Shown in pieces: positions 49,800 through 60,000 of a stretch of DNA of 60,000 nt. The DNA lies in the NCBI RefSeq assembly GCF_964355755.1, contig NC_092674.1, positions 31,548,001 through 31,608,000 on the forward strand, read 5' to 3'. How positions within the stretch are numbered: position 1 is the stretch's first letter; each line of letters begins with the position of its first letter. The stretch is from Antedon mediterranea. Lineage: Eukaryota; Echinodermata; Crinoidea; Comatulida; Antedonidae. The notes under the pieces were generated by a model. The model saw only the letters and a program-made list of their open reading frames with translations. It did no database searches and had not been told where the DNA came from. Made by a program: the position numbers and the translations under genes.

Positions 49800-50247
49800 T
49801 TACAACGTTTGCTTTCATTTCAGATATGTTGACGACAAGAAATAACAATGCCTACGGGAACTAAATGTATGCACCGAAGGTAGAGTTTGTAGCGAATTTT
49901 TACTTGTTCACGTCTTGTATAAAACTAGGTCTACTCGTTTGGGGAACGTAAAGTTGACACGAACTCATAACGTATATTTGGCGAGAATGAGGTAGCTGTA
50001 TACCCGACAGTTTGCTTACTGAATTTATCGAAACATTCATGAGTTTATCTCTTGCCGTCAACAAACAACTCCAGCTATGATAAAACGAGAAAGAAAGACG
50101 ACAGTGTGAGAATGAGCCAAAGGAAAGCATTGCCGGATCTTGCAGGCAGAAGAATGATCAAACATTGGTTTAAACACTGAAGGATTTGAGATTCTAAAAT
50201 CAGTCAATTTAAATGAAACTTTTATACACACAACCATTGATATAATT
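49800..50247 (+). promoter_or_regulatory. Putative 5' leader/promoter region of the GABA-B-like gene
   Basis: No clear TATA or CpG cluster is evident. A good acceptor (gctttcatttcag, ending 49823) could mark a non-coding second exon. Several short upstream frames exist: 12 codons from 49826, 11 from 49848, 13 from 50038 and 22 from 50111. If transcription starts this far upstream they would precede the main start codon. An in-frame TGA at 50155-50157, with no ATG between it and 50248, supports the chosen start. Confidence 0.35.
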
Positions 50248-50541
50248 ATGGAGAGTACAATATGGATATGGCTGCTTATTTGCGGTTTTGTCCCTTGTTT
50301 TATACCTAATGGTGTTTTGGCAATCACTGAACACTTTGATAATACTTATTGTGGCACGAAAGGAATGGTTACTAACATGAAAAGGATATATATTGGAGGT
50401 TTGTTTCCACTTAAAGGGAACAGATTTCACTCAGTACGAGGTCGCTCAGAATTAGAAGCTGCACGATATGCCCTGGATTTAGTGAACGAGCAGAGTAGTT
50501 CTGATGGATTTGTACTATGCATGTTTCATAATGACACCGAG
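50248..50541 (+). CDS. GABBR-like: GABA-B-like exon 1: signal peptide and start of flytrap lobe 1
   Basis: ATG at 50248 opens MESTIWIWLLICGFVPCF followed by IPNGVLA, a signal peptide with likely cleavage after VLA. From residue about 50 it reads KRIYIGGLFPLKGNRF, the first beta strand and following loop of class C flytrap domains (YIGALFPMSG in GABA-B1). LEAARYALDLVNEQ is helix 1, and FVLCMFHNDTE is the second strand ending at the donor GAG|gtaatc. The exon is exactly 98 codons, phase 0. The Trp that follows FPMSGG in mammalian GABA-B1 and stacks on GABA is not present here. The next exon starts with the conserved Cys. Confidence 0.9.
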
Positions 50542-53500
50542 GTAATCCTTTCTGTAATTTTTTTTCAATATTTCATTTTAAACTAAAGTACATCTAACAT
50601 AATAATTTGTCAACTTAAATTGTAGCAAACGTGTACATTGTCACCAGAGCAAACCATTTTATTTGATTTGTCAGACAACGGGTTGCGCACGCATTTACGC
50701 GGAAACCCAATGCAGTAACAGTAACGGTTACCACACTCGAGATTACAAAATGATATCCCTATAATATTAGTTTATTTTACTTTACTTAATATAAATTGTC
50801 GTTACTTCAAAATAAACATGTTGGTGTCTCATTACCGTCAGCTCGCTTCACTTGTCAAGTTAATTTAGCCCACTCAGTATACCACTGGGTACGTTACGTG
50901 AAATTTGGTATTCAGTTAATTTAGTCTACTCAGTAACATTAAGTACGTTACATAACGTATGGTATCATGTGGTGGCAAGTTCAGAAAGGGCCAGTCGATC
51001 ATTGTGACAAGAAATCCCTCGCACGTGCATCACAACAGGTATATTAAAATTGCCCATCATTGCTATACGTTTACTTGAATTTAGAGATGGTACTTGTTAA
51101 CATTCGTGCATTTATGTGAAAGGTTTGAAAATATAGGTGATGTACGCAACCCTAACTATATTCAATGCAAACATACATACATCTACAGTTTACACTACAC
51201 GTTTACAAATGGTTTGAGGAAGGCACCACCACTGCAGGCTAAACGTGTAACTGCCTCCGCGCTCGATTTATAGCTAATTATGTACGAATAAAATCGGATG
51301 GTTATGCTTTTTAAAATAAACCCAAGATTTCTGTTCAACACATAAAACCCCGCATAATAGACGTCCTTCCAGTTTATCATTTAAGAAAACAAACCAAGTT
51401 CATTTTATATTTACGAAGTATATTAATAAGCAGCTGGATATCAATAATATATATAATGCACGTTCAACCTGCTTAATAAACAGTTGTACGCTCCTCATCA
51501 CATCGTATCGTTTACCTTCGGGTCACAGTACTGTATCACAAATTTCTGTACTAAATTACTAAAATCAAGCACGTAAAACCATATTTAATTAATATATTAC
51601 AGTATTAATTTAGATAAATGTGATATTTTATTGTATTACAATATTATACGTTCAAACAAATCGATATTAACAAAAGTAATAATTTCCCCCCATAAACAGT
51701 TTCCATAAACCTTTTTGAACATGTGAAATGTACACAAGTCTAACATGTGAAATGTACACAAGTCTAACAAAATAACCCTTTATATCGTATTGTTGTAGAT
51801 TTGTCTTTTATTGTAATTCAATTTCTTTAAGGACTTAAACAGCCTATTATACATTACGCCTAATACAACGTTATTAGATCGACGACTGCGCGTTTAAATG
51901 AAATTTATTTAGAACTTCTATACTAAAGCTGCACACCGGACCATTTCCGGTGTGTGTCTTTTGTATTTATACTTTATTTTCATTGCGTAGGGAATAGGCA
52001 GTAACTGATTAGGTGGCTTTATGTGAAAAAATGTGCTTTATAGTATAATGATTTTCTCAATACAATCTATATATTTACGATTTAGATATTAACCCATGAA
52101 ATGTTTCTTTGGTCTGAAAACCATATCCGACTTGCTTCATCTTACTCTTCCTTCAAATTTCTGCTCTTGTTTAGTTGCTTCCTTTTTTCTATCTTTTCTT
52201 CTGAGATGGTCAATTTAATTTAATTCATTTAATTGTGTGCTTTATTTTATCTTTATAAATTATATTTATTTTAATTTTATGTTTATTGTTTCATGTTTAT
52301 GTCTCGTCATTTTGTATTTTTGTAAGGGTCCCTAATGATCAGCTTCGGCTGAATGGATCACCCTCGTAAAATATTGTTGAAATAAATAAAATAAAAAATA
52401 AATAGATATACAATATACTTGATTATGTTCATTACGTCAGATTGTTAAGATGAAGACTACATCGATACTAAGCAAAGTAATGTACGCGTATGTACGATTG
52501 AAATAGGCATGGCAGTGTTATTGGTTTGATACATAGCATAATAATGACGACATCAGGTGTTGAAATAAGTGTTATGATTGAACGAAGTTTAAAGAGAATA
52601 ATTTATATTAAAATGATATTTAAAAACAGTGTCCTAACCGTCAACTATGCTGCAGAGAGAATTTACAAAAATACAGTAAAATGAGAGGAATTTATGGTTT
52701 AAATAGATGATAGAGGCTTTGAAGTATCATTGATAATCGTTAATAGTCGCCGGTAGTTCTTTGTACATCGGGCAGGTGTTGTTTTAGGATTCGACGTGAC
52801 GTAATGAAGTAATGATAACAACATGGAATCTTGAATTTGAAAATTTGAAAACAATATTTAAAACCATGGGAACTAAAATGGTAGCCAAAATGGTCAACTT
52901 GCTTCGTTAATGGTTTAATTTTGTTTCTATTTGTTTTCCGGTGTGAGAGGCTAAGAAGACGGTAGGTTCGGTGACATCTTCATCAAGAGTTTGCATCCTA
53001 TCATACTTATTATGTCTTTCTGTATAATGTTGTAGTATAATTATGATGCAGAGTGATTCTAAATGAATCATTAATTATTATGTTTTCTTACTAATATTAA
53101 AATATTTGTATTCGTATCACCTGACAGTGCATTCATGCAGAATATCCATTTGTACTTTCTATATTGGAAAACCAAAATCTACATTGTTACCTTTTGAACT
53201 AACATTAAGAAGTTGACTATCAGGACACGCATTTATTATTCACAAGGGATAGCATAAAATGCATTACTATCATAATTAAAAGAAGTACAAGTATTCTTAA
53301 GAAGATATTAACTATCAAGGATATATTAAACGAGATGATAAATCTCAGAGCATTCAGATAGAGACTATAGAACGTGATGATACGAGGAGCATTCGAGTAT
53401 AGAGTTGGCTGCAGATGCGCCGTATGTTAGAACATTATACAGTAGCGTCGTTTGATGATAATGTCTAGCTTTCTTGATCTAAATGTTATATTTTGAACAC

Positions 53501-56500
53501 CTCGTAAATTTTGACACTGTTATACATATGTGCACGAATCTCGGTTTGAAAATGTGTCTGTATGTGAACAAAATGTGATGTGCCCATATATGAACATGAT
53601 GATGTCACACTACCATATTTGGGCACACAACTATCATATTTGGGTACATCACGCTTTGTTTGATAGTGTAGACAGTGCGGTTTGAGATATGTATCTTGTC
53701 TCTATCAATAATTTATTGAATTTTAAAGATTAGATGTGTTGGTTGAGCAAAACAATTAATGGTTTTCTTCATTTTCACCATGCAAAATAAAAGTCAAATC
53801 TCAATTATGCTTTGAATTGCCATAAAAGAATGTCGTCAATATTTTTTTCATTAAAGAACTTGACTGAATTCCAAAGCACGATGTTAACATGTCCATACAG
53901 CGACATTCTGTCGGTTTCATGAAAGAACTCCACGTTACGTTATTGTGTCAATCGCTTAAAATTAATTTCCGAAACATAGCAACAAGAAATCTTACAAATT
54001 AATTACGGTCTTTACGTGAACACATTTACAAAATAATAAATATACATACATATAGCAGGTCGTAAGTTAATATTACAAATTGAATTAGTAATGTTGACTC
54101 AATCCACGTAGTTGAGTTGTATAGTAACAGATAAACACCTTTGTTCCATTATTTTCCATACAAGAACACGGTATTGTTGGGACAGATACGATTAATGTGA
54201 ACAAACTGTTATGAGGTTTATTGCCTGAGATCTATTAAAACAACGCAATTCATAGATGGTTTGTCAATATGTTACCTTTGAAACTGAAAGGTTTCTACAC
54301 ATCTTTACTTAGTCACCTTAGATGTAGATCATTGATGTACTAATTTACCCCATCATTAGTCGTGTCTCTTTACCGATGTGTACATTATCTTCATCAGCAA
54401 TGGCGTGCAAAAATGTTGATTTCCCATGAGAAGTGACGGGAACTTGCTAAATACTTCTAGAAACCAAATGAGCTTTTGTGGCATTGTTAATGGTATTCAT
54501 GATACCTTCCTTTCTTTTGTGTAGGAATTTACAAATTATCACAGAATTAACAATCGGAATTTGTTAATTTGTTTTATATTGTATGACGGTAGGCTCATAT
54601 AGCATTATACTAAAAAGTACTTTAACAGTAAACATGTACGTTTCAACGTACCCAGCAATACTAGGTTATAGGCCTACACATTTGGTAGAGGCAGAATTAT
54701 AGCACAGCCCCTTGCCATGTGTGGAATTACCAAGTGTTTAGATAACCGCAATAAGAACGAATTGTGATAGGAAACAGATATGATTTGCATCGATTACTTA
54801 TAGAATTACTACATGAATTAAAAAGGTTTTGAGTTGAATTACTTGAGGGAACATCCAACTAAATTACAGGATTCGTCTATATGCTGTATTAAAACTCCTA
54901 ATATCGCATTTCAACAATTTCAAAAATGTGTATTTAAACTAAATATTATAGATGAAATTACAAACACAACATACCGCATGTCATCTCTTGGGCCTATGTC
55001 CTCAGATTTCCATACAACTCTCAGGAACAAACCTATGACATGAAGAAACCAATTCAAAGTTTGCTCTCAATCGATTTGTTTTATATAGTCAGGTTCCGCC
55101 TCATTCAGATTTTAATAACATTTTGGATCGCGTTTCTTTGCCGGCACAATTTACGAATCGAAGAATAATTGAAATGCTCTTTACGAACTAAAGGACAGCA
55201 TGGCTTAAATTAAGGTCATGTGTTTATGCAGGCCTATTTCTAATATCAATTTTTTAGATGAATTATATATACTGAACTCAGTTTGAATCAAATTATTTGC
55301 TATCTTTTGAAATAATGGGTTGGGTTAAGTTTAGTGTTAACAGATATGCTTATTAGACCTAAGTTCAATCGAATGTCCAATATACAGCAAATTAGTTATT
55401 AAATATGATTTATTACTATAGAAATTCCATTCACCGTAATCAAACTTTCATTTAGAGGGCGGTGTTGTTGTTACATTTTGAAAATTCATTTTTATTGAAA
55501 TAAAAACTCACTGACTTGTTCTTGCATTTTAAAATTATTATTCTAAATATGTAAACTTAAATTTGTTTCATTGCTATACTATAATTAATGGTAGGGCTAA
55601 TTATCAGTGTAGTGACGTAGGCTATCAAATGTATGCCTTCAAGTTTTCTTTACAGTTTCATCGTCGAATAAATTAATATGACGTCCATGTTGTAGTCATC
55701 AACGTTTTATGGTTCAACGTGTAAGGTTTCTAAATGAGAAACTTGTGCATTTAGCCAATATGTTAAAACTAAGTAATTAACCAATACTCAACCTGACATT
55801 AATATCAAGGGCAAATGCGCCTTAGTTTCTGTCATGTTCTTTATAGTAAACCATTAAAATATGCTACGATTAGTTGTAGATCATTTCTTTTCATGTTCAT
55901 TCGTTCGAAGATTGTGCTGGTGAGCGGTATGAACATTTTTAGCCCTCGGTCTCCTGCGATAAATCAACTAATGCCGTGCATTTAGAATCATTTCATGAAT
56001 TCTGCCACGTATTGTCCTTATGTTGACCTGCTACACATAATTTGTTAAAAATTAGTTTCAATTTCATTTTTTTTGCTTTACTATTTTCTGTACTTTACTA
56101 TATCGTTTTCTGGCTTCAAATGTCGTCTAAAAAGACTTTCAAAGTTAAATGCCAAATTATATTTCACTAAATAATTCTTCATTAAAGAAATTAATTCTAT
56201 GTAAGTATTCTTATAGTATAAAAGCTATGCTTTTTATTATTTTGTCTCGAATCTTTCGATGTTTTTTGATAGATTGAAAAACTGAAATATTTGTATATTG
56301 CTAATTATCATTCACATCATCGTAATTATTTCTATCGTTACAAGGTCATTTCATATTAATGGATTCGACAATGAAACAAATCTCAGTTATTAAAATTTCC
56401 CTCGAGCAAACTCAGACTAAATGTTAAACATTGAGTTTCCGTTCGACGTCGATACAATCAACGTTTAAACTTAAATAATGATACTGTGATATACCTTGAT

Positions 56501-56704
56501 ATTCTTACAATGTCAAGCTTTCTGCGTGGTGATTTCCTGGAAATGCCAACATTTATATTTATTATCAATTCCACTGACTCAATTACCTAAAAGCAAACCA
56601 AATCAACAACTAAACGTATTAAATAGAAGTTTACGTGGGACACACATCGTCACCTAGATAATAAAACGATACGATTAGTTGAAATTGTCTGTTTGTTATT
56701 ACAG
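50542..56704 (+). other. GABA-B-like intron 1 (6.2 kb)
   Basis: Donor gtaatc, acceptor gtttgttattacag. It contains a 24-bp direct repeat (aacatgtgaaatgtacacaa type, 51718-51767), an imperfect duplication at about 50858-50960 (ttaatttag, cactcagta, gtacgttac) and a LINE tail (about 52190-52405). The open frame at 54834-55043 has no recognisable domain, and the two flanking exons join without any missing family segment, so no intermediate exon is expected. Confidence 0.75.
52190..52405 (+). mobile_element. LINE 3' end with an (AAAT)n-like tail
   Basis: gtaagggtccctaatgatca, cttcggctgaatggatca, ccctcgtaaaatattgttg and then aaataaataaaataaa form the typical 3' terminus of CR1/L2-like retrotransposons. 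It includes a small hairpin (gatcagcttcggctgaatggatc) and an A/T-rich microsatellite tail. No coding sequence is recognisable, so the copy is deeply 5' truncated. Confidence 0.65.
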
Positions 56705-56842
56705 TGCGATACTGGAATTGGTGCTGATGCTTTGTTTGACCAATTTTACCGAAAACCTCCAATGAAGATACTCTTAGGATGCTCTTGCTCTGAAGTATCG
56801 AAACATGTAGCTACTATCACACAATATTGGAACGTTGTAATG
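56705..56842 (+). CDS. GABBR-like: GABA-B-like exon 2: flytrap lobe 1
   Basis: 138 bp, phase 0 on both sides (acceptor ttattacag, donor ATG|gtaagt). It encodes CDTGIGADALFDQFYRKPP, then MKILLGCSCSEVSKHV and ATITQYWNVVM. This matches CDPGQATKYLYELLYNDP...[20 protein letters not shown] of GABA-B1. The leading Cys and the Cys in SCSEVS align with the disulphide Cys103-Cys129 of GABA-B1b. The Ser after that Cys aligns with Ser130, which contacts the GABA carboxylate. The next family segment (SYGSSSPALS) is not in the window. Confidence 0.92.
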
Positions 56843-57153
56843 GTAAGTACCACATTTAACATTGAAACATATACATAAATTCCCACACTACTTGGATGGA
56901 AAATATTAATCGAGTTTAAAATAATAAGATATACTTTATGAATCAGTTACCGGAAGGATTGGAATTGTAATCATTTTATTTTTTTACACTCAAACTTGCT
57001 TTAACACAGACATTATCCGTTTCATTGGCACATGAAACAAAATTGCCAACAGATCTTGAGGTTTAGACCCTATGTGTTTTTAAGTTTTTAATTTACATAT
57101 TTATCTGAGTTATTGATAATAAAAGAACCCCCAACCATGTTTGCGTTTTTTGT

Positions 57154-57262
57154 ACGGAATCTAACCTTGTACAGTGACCAGGTACATATTTAGCTGCACT
57201 CAACTCTTACGGAATCTAAACTTGTACAGCGACCAGGACCATATTTAGCTGCACTCAACTCT
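57154..57262. repeat. Tandem duplication, about 55 bp, two copies
   Basis: acggaatctaa, ttgtacag, gaccagg and atatttagctgcactcaact recur in order with a few substitutions. Confidence 0.9.
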
Positions 57263-58753
57263 GATTCAATTTGTTAATAATTTTTGGCAGTTGTGTGTTA
57301 TAACTATAACAAAATAAATCAACAGAAAAATATTTAAAATAATAACTTTAAAAGACAACATTAGAGAAAGATTGGAACCATAAGAAACAGAAGCGCATTT
57401 TCAGTACATTATTTTATATGAGTGTCTGGAAATGAAAATTAATGGAAAGAAAGTGACTATAATATTTGTATTACTTAGAAATACGTGTTATTAGCAGAAA
57501 ACGGAGCAGAATGTAAACTTGAGTTCACACTCCGGCCATTATAGTTATACGATATTTCTTTATTAATGTGGATGGTTAAGATATACATGTAAATTTTGTT
57601 TTAAACTAATCTAAACAACATTTATTTAGGAGTAGAGATAGACTGATAAAAGGTGGACAATTTTGAATTTATTAATTGAAGCAACAATAATTTAGTCTAC
57701 TGTTCAAACAATGATATGGTTTTGGTTTGAAAAGAATCAACAAAAAAAGCTATAAATATTCATTTGATTTCTTGCTTTCAGTAATTTAAATGGTAAAATG
57801 AAAGAATGAATGGTATAATAAACTATAAATCACTAATCAATGTACTAAATTTAAACTTTAACGATGTGTTTACGAATTTAATATTTGTCGTAGGCATTCA
57901 GCGTAATCTTGATTTGAAGCGAGGTTTCACTTTAATGCTACCAGAATTGGATTTAATATCAACTCTGCTGTAATTATCAAGAGTATTGTTGTATTTTACA
58001 ACGCTATTTATATTCCAATGCAGCATTATATACATTCTAAACAAAATAGTAGTGCGGTCGCAGGTTATTTAATTTTTGTGAACACTACAATTTTACTCAA
58101 GCGTACGAATTCTTACTCAAGCGTACGGAATAATCTGCACTGACTCGATTGTGTACGTTCGAATCTTTGTGCAACTCATCGTATAAGTTTAGTTAGTCGA
58201 TGCAAATTGAAATAGGCTTGTGTAAAATAATTTCTCGTTACATGATATCTGCATTTCTTTATTTATTACTATAAAGTATGAATTATTAGACACGAATCTT
58301 TATTTTCATAACATAACATTCCTGATTAAAAAAATGTCAGACGCAAATGATTTTCTCTCAATAACACGTTATTTCAGTAATTTTCTATGTATCCCTTTGA
58401 GGTTTACTGACGTCATAACAGCGCAGTCAATTTGAACGTGCAGTTGATTGATTTAAAATAGTAGTAAATCTATGAAACAAATAGAAACGCAATCAGTTTC
58501 TTATTCCAAACAATTTAAAAACAGAAATTATCATCTATTGTGACCACTGTTTCAAACTAAAAATAATTCCAGATATTACTTATTACACGTTATCACAATC
58601 AAGTGAAATTAATGCTACTTCAAGATTTTCAGCAGTAGTAACAGCATTTAAAAAAAATACTGACAGTTTTATTTTTAAGAACATTTAATTACAATTATAT
58701 TAAACCAAGTACTTCGGATTAACATTATTGCCATAACTCTGGTTTATGAAACT

Positions 58754-58986
58754 CGAAATGGTATATTACATGATGGTTTTAGTTTGATAACATGATTGAA
58801 ATGGTATATTACATGATAGTTTTAGTTTGATAACATGATTGAAATGGTATATTACATGATGGTTTTAGTTTGATAACATGATTGAAATGGTATATTACAT
58901 GATAGTTTTAGTTTATAACATGATTGAAATGGTATATTACATGATGGTTTTAGTTTATAACATGATTGAAATGGTATATTACATGA
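58754..58986. repeat. 43-bp tandem repeat, about 5.5 copies
   Basis: The unit is gaaatggtatattacatgat plus ggttttagtttgataacatg and att. Alternate units read gatggt and gatagt, and the last units lack one g (gtttataaca), so the period shortens to 42. Confidence 0.95.
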
Positions 58987-59070
58987 TATTACATAGCCTA
59001 TGTAAATACGCTAACGTGATTGGTTGAAACTGCATCACATGACTACCGCTGCGAGGATCGTAAATCGTAT

Positions 59071-59183
59071 ATATCCTCGAGAACGATGATATTGACTGTG
59101 TAATTTTCGCGTAATTATCGTGTCCCCTGTCATTAAACATATAGATTCTCGAGTACGATGATATTGACTGTGTAATTTTCGAT
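59071..59183. repeat. Spaced direct repeat (38 bp, 75 bp apart)
   Basis: ctcgag(a/t)acgatgatatt, then gactgtgtaattttcg, occurs at about 59075 and 59150. The second copy abuts the tRNA-like sequence. Confidence 0.85.
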
Positions 59184-59196
59184 AAATAAACAAAAG

Positions 59197-59275
59197 TCAT
59201 CAACTCGATCTTGAACTCGGGTGGAATTGTCACTCCATCGCAAGACAACGCTTCAACCGTTGCGCCACGGAAGTT
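59197..59275 (-). repeat. tRNA-like sequence, possible SINE head
   Basis: On the minus strand TGGCGCAACGG (59257-59267) fits a polymerase III A box. GAGTTCAAGATC (59207-59218) is close to a B box but lacks the usual final C. The spacing is about 40 bp, within the tRNA range. No complete cloverleaf can be drawn (the T stem and acceptor stem do not pair well), so this is more likely a tRNA-derived SINE or a degenerate tRNA than a working tRNA gene. Confidence 0.4.
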
Positions 59276-59778
59276 GCTTGAAGAAATTAATCTTCTAAAC
59301 TATTTAAACTATGCATACATAGCGCCCTCATTTGTTATAAGTCCACCCTAAATGTGATGAAACACCGTTTGTGATTGGTCAATACTCACGGTAGTAACCT
59401 AGTAAGTAGTACGCGCTGAACATCCGGTGATTCGGCTCCTCGAAGATCGAGAAGAAGACGAATTGTTTATTCGGCCTACCTGATTATAATATTATTATTT
59501 TTAATAGGCTTATTGATGGAAATTCTTCTGTTAATTTAAACGACCTAGGCCTAAGTGAATATTTTATTGCCAAGGAATCATTAATTAGTAATTATCTGTA
59601 TATTATTCTTCGCAAGGTAAGGTGTCTAGGCAGGCTTGTTTAAATACAATACAAATACTATAGGAGGCCTAGCCTAGCTTCACCCAACCCAGCAGACTTG
59701 TTCTTGGCTATATAATATAACAGATATTGCCTTTTATATCGGTTAAATATAAGATTTGACATCCCCTCGGGAATGATA

Positions 59779-59847
59779 TTAAGTTCTCGGGGAATATATA
59801 TTTCCCTCAGCTGGCGCTTCGGGAAATATATATTCCCTCGAACTTAA
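59779..59847. repeat. Long perfect-type hairpin, about 27-bp stem
   Basis: ttaagttctcggggaatata (59779) with tatttccc pairs with gggaaatatatattccctcg and aacttaa (59821-59847), with one or two mismatches. The loop is about 14 bases (tcagctggcgcttc). There are no coding features. Confidence 0.85.
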
Positions 59848-60000
59848 GAGCCATTGTCTGTAAGAATCAAAGAAATATCAAAAAAAGTGGCAGACTCAAA
59901 AAAATGGATTTCTTTCAAATTTTGCACATGGCTATATATGTGTTGAGAGAAATCAAATATGAAGTATTTTTTATTTCAAACGTATATTTCCATGGCAACG

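Larger units (their letters stand above)
50248..60000 (+). other. GABBR-like: Metabotropic GABA-B-type receptor gene, 5' part
   Basis: Span of a plus-strand gene running past the right edge. Two coding exons are seen (98 and 46 codons, both phase 0) with an intron of 6.2 kb. Together they make 144 residues: signal peptide and the first part of lobe 1 of the Venus-flytrap domain. GABA-B receptors are obligate-dimer class C G-protein-coupled receptors at the plasma membrane. The rest of the flytrap domain, seven transmembrane segments and coiled coil must lie beyond 60000. No further exon was found between 56843 and 60000. The subunit type (1, 2 or a lineage-specific paralogue) cannot be fixed from this much. 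Confidence 0.85.
56843..60000 (+). other. GABA-B-like intron 2 (incomplete), repeats only
   Basis: No further exon with the expected SYGSSSPxLS or FFRTxPS motifs was found. It contains a 55-bp tandem duplication (57154-57262), a 43-bp array (58754-58986), a spaced direct repeat (59071-59183), a tRNA-like stretch (59197-59275) and a hairpin (59779-59847). Confidence 0.65.

Noticed and set aside
54834-55043. Possible additional GABA-B exon
   Set aside because: Exon 1 and exon 2 join directly at a conserved DTE-CD position, leaving no missing segment; the frame has no family similarity.
58979-59248. 89-codon minus-strand frame
   Set aside because: It runs through the tRNA-like stretch and the repeated 38-bp module, so its internal repetition is explained by non-coding repeats.

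Overview
This is AT-rich animal genomic DNA with long introns, GT-AG splice junctions and dense repeats. The gene families present, the many minisatellites and non-autonomous DNA transposons, and the frequent palindrome TAGGCCTA suggest a marine deuterostome invertebrate. An echinoderm is my best guess; this is inference from composition, not a species identification. Nothing prokaryotic is present (no operons, no CRISPR).

Two neuronal receptor genes frame the window. On the minus strand, from about 25.6 kb to beyond position 1, lies a Cys-loop anion channel of the glycine-receptor class. I recovered seven coding exons by reading splice sites and phases: 25496-25566 (start codon and signal peptide), 7837-7928, 5637-5704, 3951-4171, 2433-2515, 1610-1744 and 1-210 (TM1-TM2, cut by the window edge). 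All phases join exactly, and several exon lengths are the classical ones of this superfamily (68, 221 and 83 bp). A further in-frame 72-bp exon candidate sits in intron 1 at 17891-17962. The TM3, cytoplasmic and TM4 coding part is outside the window.

On the plus strand, from 50.2 kb to beyond 60 kb, begins a metabotropic GABA-B-type receptor gene. Exon 1 (50248-50541) has a signal peptide and the start of the Venus-flytrap domain; exon 2 (56705-56842) continues lobe 1. The two genes are head-to-head, with start codons 24.7 kb apart. One is ionotropic and one is G-protein coupled, and both belong to families that mediate inhibitory signalling.

The glycine-receptor introns hold three minisatellites: a 49-bp unit at 5976-7065 with higher-order structure, a 44-bp unit at 10159-10736 and a 58-bp unit at 24070-24953. 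They also hold a 693-bp foldback element (12594-13286). The intergenic region (25.6-50.2 kb) holds a 5'-truncated LINE with a readable reverse-transcriptase C-terminus (33.1-33.9 kb), a probable second LINE 3' end (49.2 kb), several short inverted-repeat elements flanked by TTAA or TA, including a nested cluster at 41.2-42.1 kb, and a 30-bp array at 40.4 kb. One TTAA element (44991-45224) sits in one copy of a duplicated segment whose other copy is the empty site. A third LINE tail lies in the GABA-B intron (52.2-52.4 kb). No transposase gene was seen. The remaining sequence is intron or intergenic DNA in which I could support no gene, apart from a few weak exon candidates listed as findings.
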